DNA of 7,433 nt, taken from NCBI GenBank assembly GCA_016649775.1, contig JAENWY010000110.1:1-7433 (forward strand). The letters run 5' to 3'. A model generated the notes under the pieces. It did no database searches, was not told the origin of the DNA, and worked only from the letters and a program-made list of their open reading frames with translations. This DNA comes from Spirochaetaceae bacterium. GTDB taxonomy: Bacteria; Spirochaetota; Spirochaetia; Sphaerochaetales; Sphaerochaetaceae. The translations under genes were made by a program, and so were the position numbers. Of this stretch, positions 1 to 6,553 are shown piece by piece; position 1 is the first letter of the stretch; every line of letters starts with the position of its first letter.

Positions 1-245
1 AATATGTTATTGATTCTTGCTTAAGAGATAATGCTTTAAATAATATCTAAAAGTATAAAACTTATTGAATAATTTAATAAAAATTTATAAAAGCTAAAGA
101 TTTTGGTAAATGGTATTTTGGGAAAGTTCCTTTTGTTGAAATACAGAAAATTAAAAAATAAAGGGGAAATTTAGGGTTTTTCCAAGGTTTAATACAATTA
201 GACAAATTGAGATTTAAAATATTTGATAATGGATTTAATCAATAA

Positions 246-279
246 AAATAAAATATTTATGTAATAAATAAAATATTTA
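246..279. repeat. Two 14-base direct repeats, 20-base period
   Basis: AAATAAAATATTTA occurs at 246-259 and again at 266-279, giving a period of 20 bases, about two helical turns. Its core AAAATATTT also occurs at 216-224 and 434-442. Phased A/T tracts can bend DNA, but in sequence this AT-rich such repeats also arise by chance or replication slippage. Confidence 0.4.
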
Positions 280-312
280 ATTTATTTAGCAATCTTTTGT
301 TAAGTTAAATCA

Positions 313-340
313 TACTGATAAAGATAAATCTATATCGGTA
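313..340. promoter_or_regulatory. 28-base imperfect palindrome, possible operator
   Basis: The arms are TACTGATA (313-320) and TATCGGTA (333-340), with inner arms AGAT (322-325) and ATCT (328-331) arranged symmetrically about 326/327. The asymmetries are an A/A pair at 321/332, one T/G pair and the central AA. The dyad is longer than expected by chance and comparatively GC-rich for its surroundings. It looks like a binding site for a dimeric regulator, but it lies about 270 bases upstream of the best promoter, so its target is uncertain. Confidence 0.35.
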
Positions 341-430
341 GTTAAAGAGAAATATTAGTAATTTATTACATTAATTATTTTTACAATAAGAGTAGTATTA
401 CCATTTAATAAGATATTTAAAATCATGATC

Positions 431-456
431 TGTAAAATATTTAAATACATTTTACA
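431..456. promoter_or_regulatory. Inverted repeat TGTAAAAT-N10-ATTTTACA
   Basis: Perfect 8-base arms at 431-438 and 449-456 are separated by 10 bases. The right arm contains TTTACA (451-456), which sits 16 bases before GATAAT (473-478), so the repeat would overlap the -35 element of a possible second promoter. This arrangement is typical of a repressor operator, but the promoter is only a motif match in AT-rich DNA. Confidence 0.3.
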
Positions 457-542
457 TATAAAGTTAATTGAGGATAATTTTTATTATATTAACTATGTTT
501 AGTTCATATAATTAATAAAATTATTCCTAATATTTGTATACT

Positions 543-565
543 ATTTGATTATTTATTAATCAAAT
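543..565. promoter_or_regulatory. Inverted repeat upstream of the operon promoter
   Basis: ATTTGATTA (543-551) and TAATCAAAT (557-565) form perfect 9-base arms around a 5-base centre. The element ends about 45 bases before the predicted -35 box at 611. It could be an operator or activator site. A terminator for an upstream transcript is less likely, because the stem is GC-poor and no run of T follows it. Confidence 0.3.
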
Positions 566-610
566 CTTTCACTAAAATTAAATATTTTTTCTATAAACAT
601 TATTTTTTTA

Positions 611-638
611 TTTACAATACATATTAACTGAGTATACT
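611..638 (+). promoter_or_regulatory. Predicted sigma-70 promoter of the sugar-acid operon
   Basis: TTTACA (611-616) as -35 and TATACT (633-638) as -10 are separated by 16 bases, each one mismatch from consensus. Transcription would start near 645 and leave a leader of about 40 bases before the ATG at 685. The position directly upstream of a strong ribosome binding site (AGGAGG, 671-676) supports it. Confidence 0.55.
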
Positions 639-684
639 TAAGTAATGAAAGAACTTTTTTTATTATTTTTAGGAGGAATTAATC

Positions 685-1956
685 ATGAATAAAAAAACAT
701 TAGCAATTGTGCTAATTAGTGCATTAATATTACCACTGTTTGCTCAAGGGCAAAAAGAAGGTAGTACAAAACAAGAAGAAATTCGTGTAATGCTTGCAAA
801 CCACCCATATGGTGATTTATTAAAAGAAAAAATCCCAGAGTTTGAAGCTGCAACTGGTATTAAAGTAAATGTTGAACAATTACAAGAATCACAGTTAACT
901 CAACAGTTAACAACTGAATTTGCTACTGGCTCATCTACCGTTGATGTATTTATGACTAGACCTTTACAAGAAGGACTATTATTTATGAAAAACGGTTGGT
1001 ATACTCCATTAATGAATTATGATTTTAGTGATTATCCACAAAGCACAATAGATATTGGAGCTAAAGATGGTTCTAATTATATAATTCCATTAGTAACTGA
1101 GTGGGAAGTACTTTATTACAGAAAAGATTTAATGAAAAAAGCTGGATTAACTGTTCCTAAAACTTTAGCAGAATTAGAAATTGCAGCTAAAGCATTAAAC
1201 AAAGATGGTGTAGCTGGTATCGCATCAAGAGGAAAAGGAGCTGCAGGTGTAACTCAGATGTCTAGTTATTTATATAACTTTGGCGGAAGATATTTAGAAA
1301 ATGGTCATGCAGTATTTAATACTCCTGAAGCATTAGAAGCAATAAAATATTATGGAAGAATAAATTCTTTATATGGCCCAACTGGAATCACAAGCATGTC
1401 TTGGGAAAATATAATGCCAATTTTCCAAGCTGGTAAAGTTGCTATGTGGACTGATGCTTCAGTATTCTATGGTACACTTATTAATCCTGAAAAGAGTGTT
1501 GTAGCTAAAGAAGATGTTGGTGTTGCAGCATTCCCCGTAGGTCCTAAAGCAAATAATCCTTTCATTGTTGTATCTTGGGGTATGTCTATAGCTAAAAGTA
1601 CTAAGCACATGAGTGCATCAGAGAAGTTTATTGAATGGGCTACCTCTGCAGCTTATGCTAAGGAAGGTATGTTGACTAATATTACAATGGCTAGAAATTC
1701 TGCATGGACAGATCCTGATGTATTAAAAGTTATGAATTCTGGATTAGTAGAATCACAAGCATCAGCTGCTAAAAATGGATATCCATATGATAGACCATAT
1801 ATGAGTAGTGTAGGTGCAGCTAGAGATTTAATTGGTGAAGTAATTATTGAATCAATTGATACAGCTGGTAATTCTAGCAAATTACAATCTCTTGCAGATG
1901 CAAAAGTTGAATCTGTTAATAAATTATTACAAACAGATGGTGAATATCAAAAATAG
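685..1956 (+). CDS. CUT1 ABC transporter solute-binding protein
   Basis: This is a 423-residue periplasmic binding protein of the UgpB/MalE-like (COG1653) type, which captures a sugar-type ligand and delivers it to the membrane permeases. Residues 1-20 form a Sec signal peptide (NKK, hydrophobic core, then LPLFA) with likely cleavage before QGQKEG. There is no lipobox cysteine, so a soluble periplasmic protein is expected. The mature part starts with a beta strand (IRVMLANHPYGD), followed by a family-typical region, KIPEFEAATGIKVNVE (about 49-64), and a TVDVFM segment (85-90). The start is set by AGGAGG at 671-676, eight bases before the ATG. It is the first gene of the operon and is followed by a hairpin terminator or attenuator, then the two permeases. 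The ligand cannot be read from the sequence; linkage to dgoD suggests galactonate or a galactose-acid derivative. Confidence 0.9.
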   Translation: MNKKTLAIVLISALILPLFAQGQKEGSTKQEEIRVMLANHPYGDLLKEKIPEFEAATGIKVNVEQLQESQLTQQLTTEFATGSSTVDVFMTRPLQEGLLFMKNGWYTPLMNYDFSDYPQSTIDIGAKDGSNYIIPLVTEWEVLYYRKDLMKKAGLTVPKTLAELEIAAKALNKDGVAGIASRGKGAAGVTQMSSYLYNFGGRYLENGHAVFNTPEALEAIKYYGRINSLYGPTGITSMSWENIMPIFQAGKVAMWTDASVFYGTLINPEKSVVAKEDVGVAAFPVGPKANNPFIVVSWGMSIAKSTKHMSASEKFIEWATSAAYAKEGMLTNITMARNSAWTDPDVLKVMNSGLVESQASAAKNGYPYDRPYMSSVGAARDLIGEVIIESIDTAGNSSKLQSLADAKVESVNKLLQTDGEYQK

Positions 1957-1971
1957 ATATTGAATAAAATG

Positions 1972-2020
1972 GCCAGAATATTTAGCAACTGATGTCTAAA
2001 ATATTCTGGCATTTCTTTTT
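1972..2020 (+). terminator. Intra-operon hairpin with T-rich tail (attenuator)
   Basis: GCCAGAATATTT (1972-1983) pairs perfectly with AAATATTCTGGC (1999-2010). The stem can be extended by AG/CT (1984-1985 with 1996-1997) if A1998 bulges. The T-rich run ATTTCTTTTT (2011-2020) follows directly, giving intrinsic-terminator form on the plus strand. It lies between the binding-protein stop codon and the first permease start, so it most likely causes partial termination, yielding more binding protein than permease. It could also protect the upstream mRNA from 3' decay. Confidence 0.8.
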
Positions 2021-2033
2021 AATGGAGATAAAA

Positions 2034-2909
2034 GTGAAAAAAGATTTTGTTGAAAGAAATATTAAATATATATTTCCCTTGCCTGCTCTTATTTTTGTAG
2101 TTGTTTTAATGGTATTTCCAGTTTGTTATACCTTTTATTTAAGTTTTACAGATTGGACACTTACTAATGCTAGCGGTATTAATTTTGTAGGATTAGAAAG
2201 TTATTTCAATGTAATAAAAGAACCTAGATTTCTTGCTGCAATAGGGAGAACTTTTTATTTTACCTTTGGAGCTGTTATCTTTGAAGGCTTATTAGGTTTA
2301 ACAATTGCCTTATTACTTAATAAAAACTTTACTGGTAAAGGTATTATTAAAGGGGCTCTATTATTACCTTTAGTAGCTACTCCTGTAGCTATAGGTATTG
2401 TTTGGAATTTATTTTATGATCCTACAATCGGAATATTAAACTGGGTTTTAAGTTCTTTAAACTTACCTCCTAATGGTTTTGTTACCGATACTGCAACTGT
2501 TATGCCTTCTTTAATCTTAGTTGATGTTTGGCAATGGACACCAATGATTACATTAATAGTAATGGCAGGTCTTGCTGGTTTATCAAGTGAACCCTTTGAA
2601 TCTGCAATTGTAGATGGGGCTAATCCTAGGCAGGTATTATTTAGAATAACTCTTCCTATGTTAATGCCTACTTTACTAACAGCTTTGATACTTAGATCCA
2701 TTGATGCTCTAAAAACATATGATATTATTTATGCAATGACAGGAGGAGGACCTGGTTATGCTTCTGAAAATCTAAATATTTTAGCTTTTAAGTATAGTTT
2801 TCAATATTTTAGGATGGGTCAGAGTGCCGTAATGTTAGTCTTTCTATTTATTATAGTTTCCTTATTTACTTTAGGTGTAATGAAACTTAGAACTAGATTT
2901 GAATTATAA
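2034..2909 (+). CDS. CUT1 ABC sugar permease, UgpA/MalF-like
   Basis: Inner-membrane permease subunit of a binding-protein-dependent sugar importer, 291 residues from the GTG at 2034. I chose this start because GGAG (2024-2027) lies six bases upstream. The in-frame ATG at 1992 sits in the loop of the terminator hairpin and has no ribosome binding site; the ATG at 2022 overlaps the GGAG. Hydrophobic segments lie near residues 13-37, 72-97, 106-126, 157-180, 211-222 and 264-284, six in all as usual. The cytoplasmic EAA loop that docks the ATPase is at about 186-208 (EPFESAIVDGANPRQ, then FRITLP). The MTGGGPGYASE segment (about 235-245) is typical of this subfamily. It would pair with the next permease; no ATPase gene is present, so a shared MsiK/MalK-type ATPase is inferred. 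Confidence 0.9.
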   Translation: MKKDFVERNIKYIFPLPALIFVVVLMVFPVCYTFYLSFTDWTLTNASGINFVGLESYFNVIKEPRFLAAIGRTFYFTFGAVIFEGLLGLTIALLLNKNFTGKGIIKGALLLPLVATPVAIGIVWNLFYDPTIGILNWVLSSLNLPPNGFVTDTATVMPSLILVDVWQWTPMITLIVMAGLAGLSSEPFESAIVDGANPRQVLFRITLPMLMPTLLTALILRSIDALKTYDIIYAMTGGGPGYASENLNILAFKYSFQYFRMGQSAVMLVFLFIIVSLFTLGVMKLRTRFEL

Positions 2910-2921
2910 AAGGAGTATTAA

Positions 2922-3743
2922 ATGGTTATCAGTCGTAAAATTAGGCATAAAATATTACATACTCTTTTGATATTAATTATTTTAATTCCTATTATTTTTC
3001 CATTTATATGGATGGTTATGAGTTCCATAAAAACTCAAGTAGACATTATTGCTTGGCCTCCAAGATTCATTTTTAAACCAACTTTAATCAACTTTGAAAA
3101 GGTTTTTATTGAGCAGAATTTTTTCCATTATTTAAAAAACTCTGTAATTGTGGCCGTATTTGCAGTACTTTTATCCTTAATAATTGGGTTACCTGCTGCT
3201 TATTCTATCGCTCGTTTTAAGCAAAAAAAGATAGCTGTATTTATTCTAGTAGCTAGATTATTACCTGGAATTTCATTTTTAATGCCTTGGTATATAGTAT
3301 TTTCAAGATTGCATCTAATGGATAGTTATACCGCATTAATTTTATCTCATATATTAATTGCTTTGCCTTTAGTTGTTTGGGTAATGTCACCATATTTTGA
3401 TGCAGTACCAATAGAATTAGAAGAGGCTGCTATGGTAGATGGACTACCTCAACAAAAATCTTTTATAATGATTGTATTACCATTATCAACTCCAGGAATT
3501 GTAACTGCAACAACTCTTAGTTTTATTTTTAGTTGGAATAACTTTATGTTCTCTCAAGTTTTGAGTCAACAAAAAACAAGAACACTTCCAATAGCTGTAT
3601 ACAACTTTTTATCCTATGTTGAAGTAGATTGGGGAGCTGTTATGGCCGCTGCTGTTGCTATAATGACACCAGCAATTATTATTACTATGATATTCCAAAA
3701 ATACGTTGTACAAGGACTAACAGCTGGCGCTGTGAAGGGATAA
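2922..3743 (+). CDS. CUT1 ABC sugar permease, UgpE/MalG-like
   Basis: Second inner-membrane permease, 273 residues, forming the translocation heterodimer with the preceding subunit. It starts 12 bases after the upstream stop codon, with AAGGAG at 2910-2915, six bases before the ATG. Hydrophobic segments lie near residues 12-34, 72-97, 105-127, 137-158, 192-210 and 240-260. The EAA loop reads ELEEAAMVDGLPQQKSF (165-181) followed by IMIVLPLSTPG. The C-terminus YVVQGLTAGAVKG is a hallmark of MalG/UgpE-type permeases. Length and topology are normal for the family, with no sign of damage. The next gene, dgoD, follows after 23 bases, which implies co-transcription and a shared substrate pathway. 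Confidence 0.92.
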   Translation: MVISRKIRHKILHTLLILIILIPIIFPFIWMVMSSIKTQVDIIAWPPRFIFKPTLINFEKVFIEQNFFHYLKNSVIVAVFAVLLSLIIGLPAAYSIARFKQKKIAVFILVARLLPGISFLMPWYIVFSRLHLMDSYTALILSHILIALPLVVWVMSPYFDAVPIELEEAAMVDGLPQQKSFIMIVLPLSTPGIVTATTLSFIFSWNNFMFSQVLSQQKTRTLPIAVYNFLSYVEVDWGAVMAAAVAIMTPAIIITMIFQKYVVQGLTAGAVKG

Positions 3744-3766
3744 TAATTTTTATAAGAAGGAAATAT

Positions 3767-4915
3767 ATGAAAATAGATAAAGTAAATACATATTTAGTTC
3801 GTCCTCGATGGGGATTTGTTGAGATTATTTGTGATAATGGTCTAACTGGCTGGGGAGAGGCTGTTCTTGAGGGACACACTGCTACTGTATTAAAATGTGT
3901 TGATGAAATGAATGACTACCTCATAGGTGCAGACCCTTCTAATATTGAAGATATTTGGAGTGTTTTATATCGGGGTGGTTTCTATAGGGGAGGAGGTATA
4001 CTGACAAGTGCTATTTCTGGAATAGATCAAGCACTTTGGGATATTAAAGGTAAATTCTTTGATACTCCAATTTATAATCTTATGGGTGGAACTGTAAGAA
4101 ATAAAATTCGGGTATATTCTTGGATAGGTGGAGATAGACCTCAAGAGGTTGTTGCCGCGGCTCTAGAGAAACAGAAACAAGGTTTTTTAGCAATAAAAAT
4201 GAATGCTACAAGTGAATTATCATATATTGATAAAAATAGTAAAATTGATGCAGTATTAGAAAGAGTAGCATCTATTCGTGAAGCTTGTGGTAAAGATTTT
4301 GGCATTGCAATAGATTTTCACGGAAGAGTTCATAAACCAATGGCTAAGATACTTGCGAAAAAATTAGAACAATTTGATCCAATGTTTATTGAAGAACCTG
4401 TTTTATGTGAACATATGGAGTATTTTAAAGAAATTGCTAATTCATGTAATATACCAATTGCAACTGGTGAGAGATTATATACTAAATATGATTTTAAAAG
4501 ATTATTGAATATAGGTGGAATAGATATTATACAACCAGATGTATCTCATGCAGGTGGAATAACAGAAGTAAAAAAAATTGCTTCTATGGCAGAGGCTTAT
4601 GATGTTGCACTTGCTCCACATTGTCCATTAGGCCCTATTGCACTAAGTGCTTGTTTACAAGTAGATGCAACTTCTTATAATGCAACTATTCAAGAGCAAA
4701 GCATTGGAATTCATTATAATGAAGGCAGAAGTGTCTTAGATTATATTACTAATCCTGAAGATTTTATATTTACAGATGGTTATGTTAATATGCCTACAAA
4801 ACCAGGTCTGGGAATAAATATAAATAAAGAATTAATAATTGAAGAAAACAAAAATCCTCATAATTGGAAAAATCCTTTATGGAGACATGAAGATGGATCC
4901 GTTGCTGAGTGGTAA
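3767..4915 (+). CDS. dgoD: D-galactonate dehydratase (enolase superfamily)
   Basis: Cytoplasmic Mg-dependent enzyme that dehydrates D-galactonate to 2-keto-3-deoxy-D-galactonate, the first step of the DeLey-Doudoroff pathway. The 382-residue product has the length I recall for E. coli DgoD and matches it along its whole extent, including FYRGG (72-76), GIDQALWDIKGK (85-96), LAPHCPLGPIAL (282-293) and the C-terminus NPLWRHEDGSVAEW. Metal ligands are D183, E209 and E235. The catalytic histidines H185 (DFHGR) and H285 (APHCP) are present, at the same numbers I recall for E. coli. The start is the ATG at 3767, preceded by AGAAGGA (3755-3761). An in-frame ATG at 3629 would add a Cys/Tyr-rich shadow of the permease gene. 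As last gene of the operon, it ties the ABC importer to sugar-acid use. Related acid-sugar dehydratases share the fold, but the match to DgoD is specific. Confidence 0.93.
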   Translation: MKIDKVNTYLVRPRWGFVEIICDNGLTGWGEAVLEGHTATVLKCVDEMNDYLIGADPSNIEDIWSVLYRGGFYRGGGILTSAISGIDQALWDIKGKFFDTPIYNLMGGTVRNKIRVYSWIGGDRPQEVVAAALEKQKQGFLAIKMNATSELSYIDKNSKIDAVLERVASIREACGKDFGIAIDFHGRVHKPMAKILAKKLEQFDPMFIEEPVLCEHMEYFKEIANSCNIPIATGERLYTKYDFKRLLNIGGIDIIQPDVSHAGGITEVKKIASMAEAYDVALAPHCPLGPIALSACLQVDATSYNATIQEQSIGIHYNEGRSVLDYITNPEDFIFTDGYVNMPTKPGLGININKELIIEENKNPHNWKNPLWRHEDGSVAEW

Positions 4916-4919
4916 TTGT

Positions 4920-4955
4920 AAAAAAAGTCAGGATTTAAAAATTCTGACTTTTTTT
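4920..4955 (+). terminator. Intrinsic terminator, likely bidirectional
   Basis: AAAAAAGTCAG (4921-4931) pairs perfectly with CTGACTTTTTT (4944-4954), and seven T follow the GC part of the stem on the plus strand (4949-4955). Seven A (4920-4926) give the same T run on the minus strand. It begins four bases after the dgoD stop codon. The convergent decarboxylase gene ends about 160 bases away with no better hairpin in between, so this element probably stops both transcripts. Confidence 0.85.
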
Positions 4956-5113
4956 GGTTATAATGTTATCAACTTGGTTTTAAAATATATTTCTTTATCA
5001 TAAGCAAATATTATAATAGTGAGTAATTGAAGTCTAATATCAATGAAAACTATACATATGAGATACATTGTCAATGAATTCTACTCTCTTTATAAATCAA
5101 CTTGATAAATTTT

Positions 5114-6553
5114 TTAATTACTTATAACTTTTATTTTATCAATAATTGAATCAAGAGTTAAATGAGTAACTAAAGGATTTAAAAGTGTAAATTTTAGAAA
5201 AGTTTTATTATTATAAACAGTCTGTCCAATTACTATTCCTTCTTGGTGTAATAACTGTTTTCTAATTTTTTTATTAACTTCATCTGTATTATTCAACCTA
5301 AATACTAAAGAACTTATTTCTGGTTTCATAGCAACTTCGAAATATTTATCATCAAGAAGTTTATTATATAAATATTGTGCATTTTCAACACAAGTATCGA
5401 TTATATTAGAATAACCATTCTTTCCTCTAACTTGAAAAGTCATCCAAACCTTTAGTGCATCAAATCTTCTAGTAGTTTGTAATGATTTCCCAACTAAATT
5501 TACATATCCTTCTTCTTCATCTTCTTCTCTATTTAAATAATCAGCATGAAAGGATAAAGGTGCAAAGTTTTTTGCTTCTTTTACAAGAAATAAACCACAA
5601 CTTATTGGTAATAAAAACATCTTATGGAAATCAATAGTTATTGAATCACAAAGAGAAATATTGCCTAACCTTTTTTTATATTTTGAGGATACAATTAAAC
5701 CAGAACCATAGGCTGCATCTGCATGTAACCAAAGTCCAAATTTTTTACATAAAATAGAAATTTTATCTAAATTATCAATACTACCATAATCTGTTGTTCC
5801 TAAAGTTGCGACTACACAAAAAGGTAAACAATCATTTGCTAAGTCACTTTCAATCATCATCTCTAAAATGTTAATATCCATAATGCCATTTAAATCGACA
5901 GGAACCTTTCTAACAGCTTTATACCCTAATCCTAAAAGATGTGCACTTTTTTCCATAGAAAAATGAGAAATTTCAGAAGTATAAATCTTAAATTTGGAAT
6001 AATTTTCTGGAAGACCTTCCATTTTTACATCCCAATTTAGATTATTTTTACAAAAAATATCTCTTGCTAAAAATAGCCCACTTAAATTTGATTGACTTCC
6101 CCCTGAAGTAAATACACCGTCGCTATCTTTACCTAAATCGAATAATTGACAAAGTTGTTTAACAACTTCTACTTCTACTTCAGTTGCAATTGGAGATTGA
6201 TCCCAAGAATCCATAGATTGGTTAAAAGTCGATAGAATTAGTTCAGCTGCAATACTTTCTATCAAGGCAGGACTGTGTAGATGAGCCATGTAGGAAGTTG
6301 AGGAAGTTCTTAGAAAGTTAGGGAGAATAATTTCACTAACTTTCTGAAGTACCTTTTCAAATCCTAATCCTTGATTAGGTAATAAAGGTATACCCTTTAA
6401 ATTAGACTGTAATTGTTCAGGAGACAATCCTTCATAAGCTTTATCATTGGTTAACGATTCACAAATAGAGTTAACAGTTTGTTCAATTTCTCTTTTAAAA
6501 ATTTCTAAATTTTTTTTATCACTAGTTAATAATAAAGGTGTACTATTTAACAT
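5114..6553 (-). CDS. ddc: L-2,4-diaminobutyrate decarboxylase
   Basis: PLP enzyme of the group II amino acid decarboxylases, converting L-2,4-diaminobutyrate to 1,3-diaminopropane and CO2 in the cytoplasm. Numbered from the ATG at 6553, the 479-residue product shows NQSMDSWDQSP (111-121), close to known diaminobutyrate decarboxylases. Further motifs are the phosphate-binding FTSGGSQSNL (148-157), the ring-stacking histidine in SEISHFSMEKSA (H197) and the pyridine-nitrogen aspartate in HADAAYGSG (D279). The Schiff-base lysine lies in DFHKMFLLP (K311), and LQTTRRFDALKVW lies near 358-370. The ATG at 6553 overlaps the end of the upstream aminotransferase gene by 11 bases, suggesting translational coupling; no strong Shine-Dalgarno is visible. 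A longer start at 6583 would add ten residues inside the neighbour and also lacks a ribosome site. The aminotransferase neighbour makes the substrate, which supports this over glutamate or aromatic decarboxylase. Confidence 0.88.
   Translation of the reverse strand: MLNSTPLLLTSDKKNLEIFKREIEQTVNSICESLTNDKAYEGLSPEQLQSNLKGIPLLPNQGLGFEKVLQKVSEIILPNFLRTSSTSYMAHLHSPALIESIAAELILSTFNQSMDSWDQSPIATEVEVEVVKQLCQLFDLGKDSDGVFTSGGSQSNLSGLFLARDIFCKNNLNWDVKMEGLPENYSKFKIYTSEISHFSMEKSAHLLGLGYKAVRKVPVDLNGIMDINILEMMIESDLANDCLPFCVVATLGTTDYGSIDNLDKISILCKKFGLWLHADAAYGSGLIVSSKYKKRLGNISLCDSITIDFHKMFLLPISCGLFLVKEAKNFAPLSFHADYLNREEDEEEGYVNLVGKSLQTTRRFDALKVWMTFQVRGKNGYSNIIDTCVENAQYLYNKLLDDKYFEVAMKPEISSLVFRLNNTDEVNKKIRKQLLHQEGIVIGQTVYNNKTFLKFTLLNPLVTHLTLDSIIDKIKVISN

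Larger units (their letters stand above)
1..610. other. Long AT-rich non-coding leader region
   Basis: No reading frame in this stretch has a ribosome binding site, a start codon and a protein-like length. Base composition is far more AT-rich than in the genes; in 541-600 only 8 of 60 bases are G or C. It contains a pair of 14-base direct repeats (246-279), three inverted repeats (313-340, 431-456, 543-565) and a slightly less AT-rich island near 90-210. The simplest reading is a long regulatory or decayed intergenic region upstream of the sugar-acid operon. I cannot exclude a small RNA or the eroded remains of a gene. Confidence 0.6.

Noticed and set aside
1653..1880. Minus-strand reading frame of 75 codons inside the binding-protein gene
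   Set aside because: It lies wholly antisense to a well-supported gene, has no ribosome site, and its sequence is the complement of conserved coding sequence.
2414..2701. Minus-strand reading frame of 95 codons inside the first permease gene
   Set aside because: It is an antisense shadow of a conserved permease, including its EAA loop, with no start signals or family resemblance.
3629..3766. 46-residue N-terminal extension of DgoD
   Set aside because: The extension is a Cys/Tyr-rich out-of-frame reading of the permease gene. The ATG at 3767 has a good ribosome site and gives the 382-residue length expected for the family.
3685..3879. Minus-strand frame of 64 codons across the permease-dgoD junction
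   Set aside because: It is antisense to two conserved gene ends and their ribosome binding site, with no supporting signal.
5012..5017. TATAAT as a plus-strand promoter in the convergent intergenic region
   Set aside because: No acceptable -35 element lies 16-18 bases upstream, and only the antisense strand of the decarboxylase gene follows.
5040..5074. Minus-strand TTGACA followed by TATAGT as a promoter
   Set aside because: The spacer is only 14 bases, and the transcript would run straight into the bidirectional terminator with no gene to express.
4968..5104. Direct repeat ATCAACTTG at 4968 and 5096 as attachment or insertion-site footprints
   Set aside because: Nine matching bases over this distance in AT-rich DNA are not significant, and no mobile-element gene or end lies between them.
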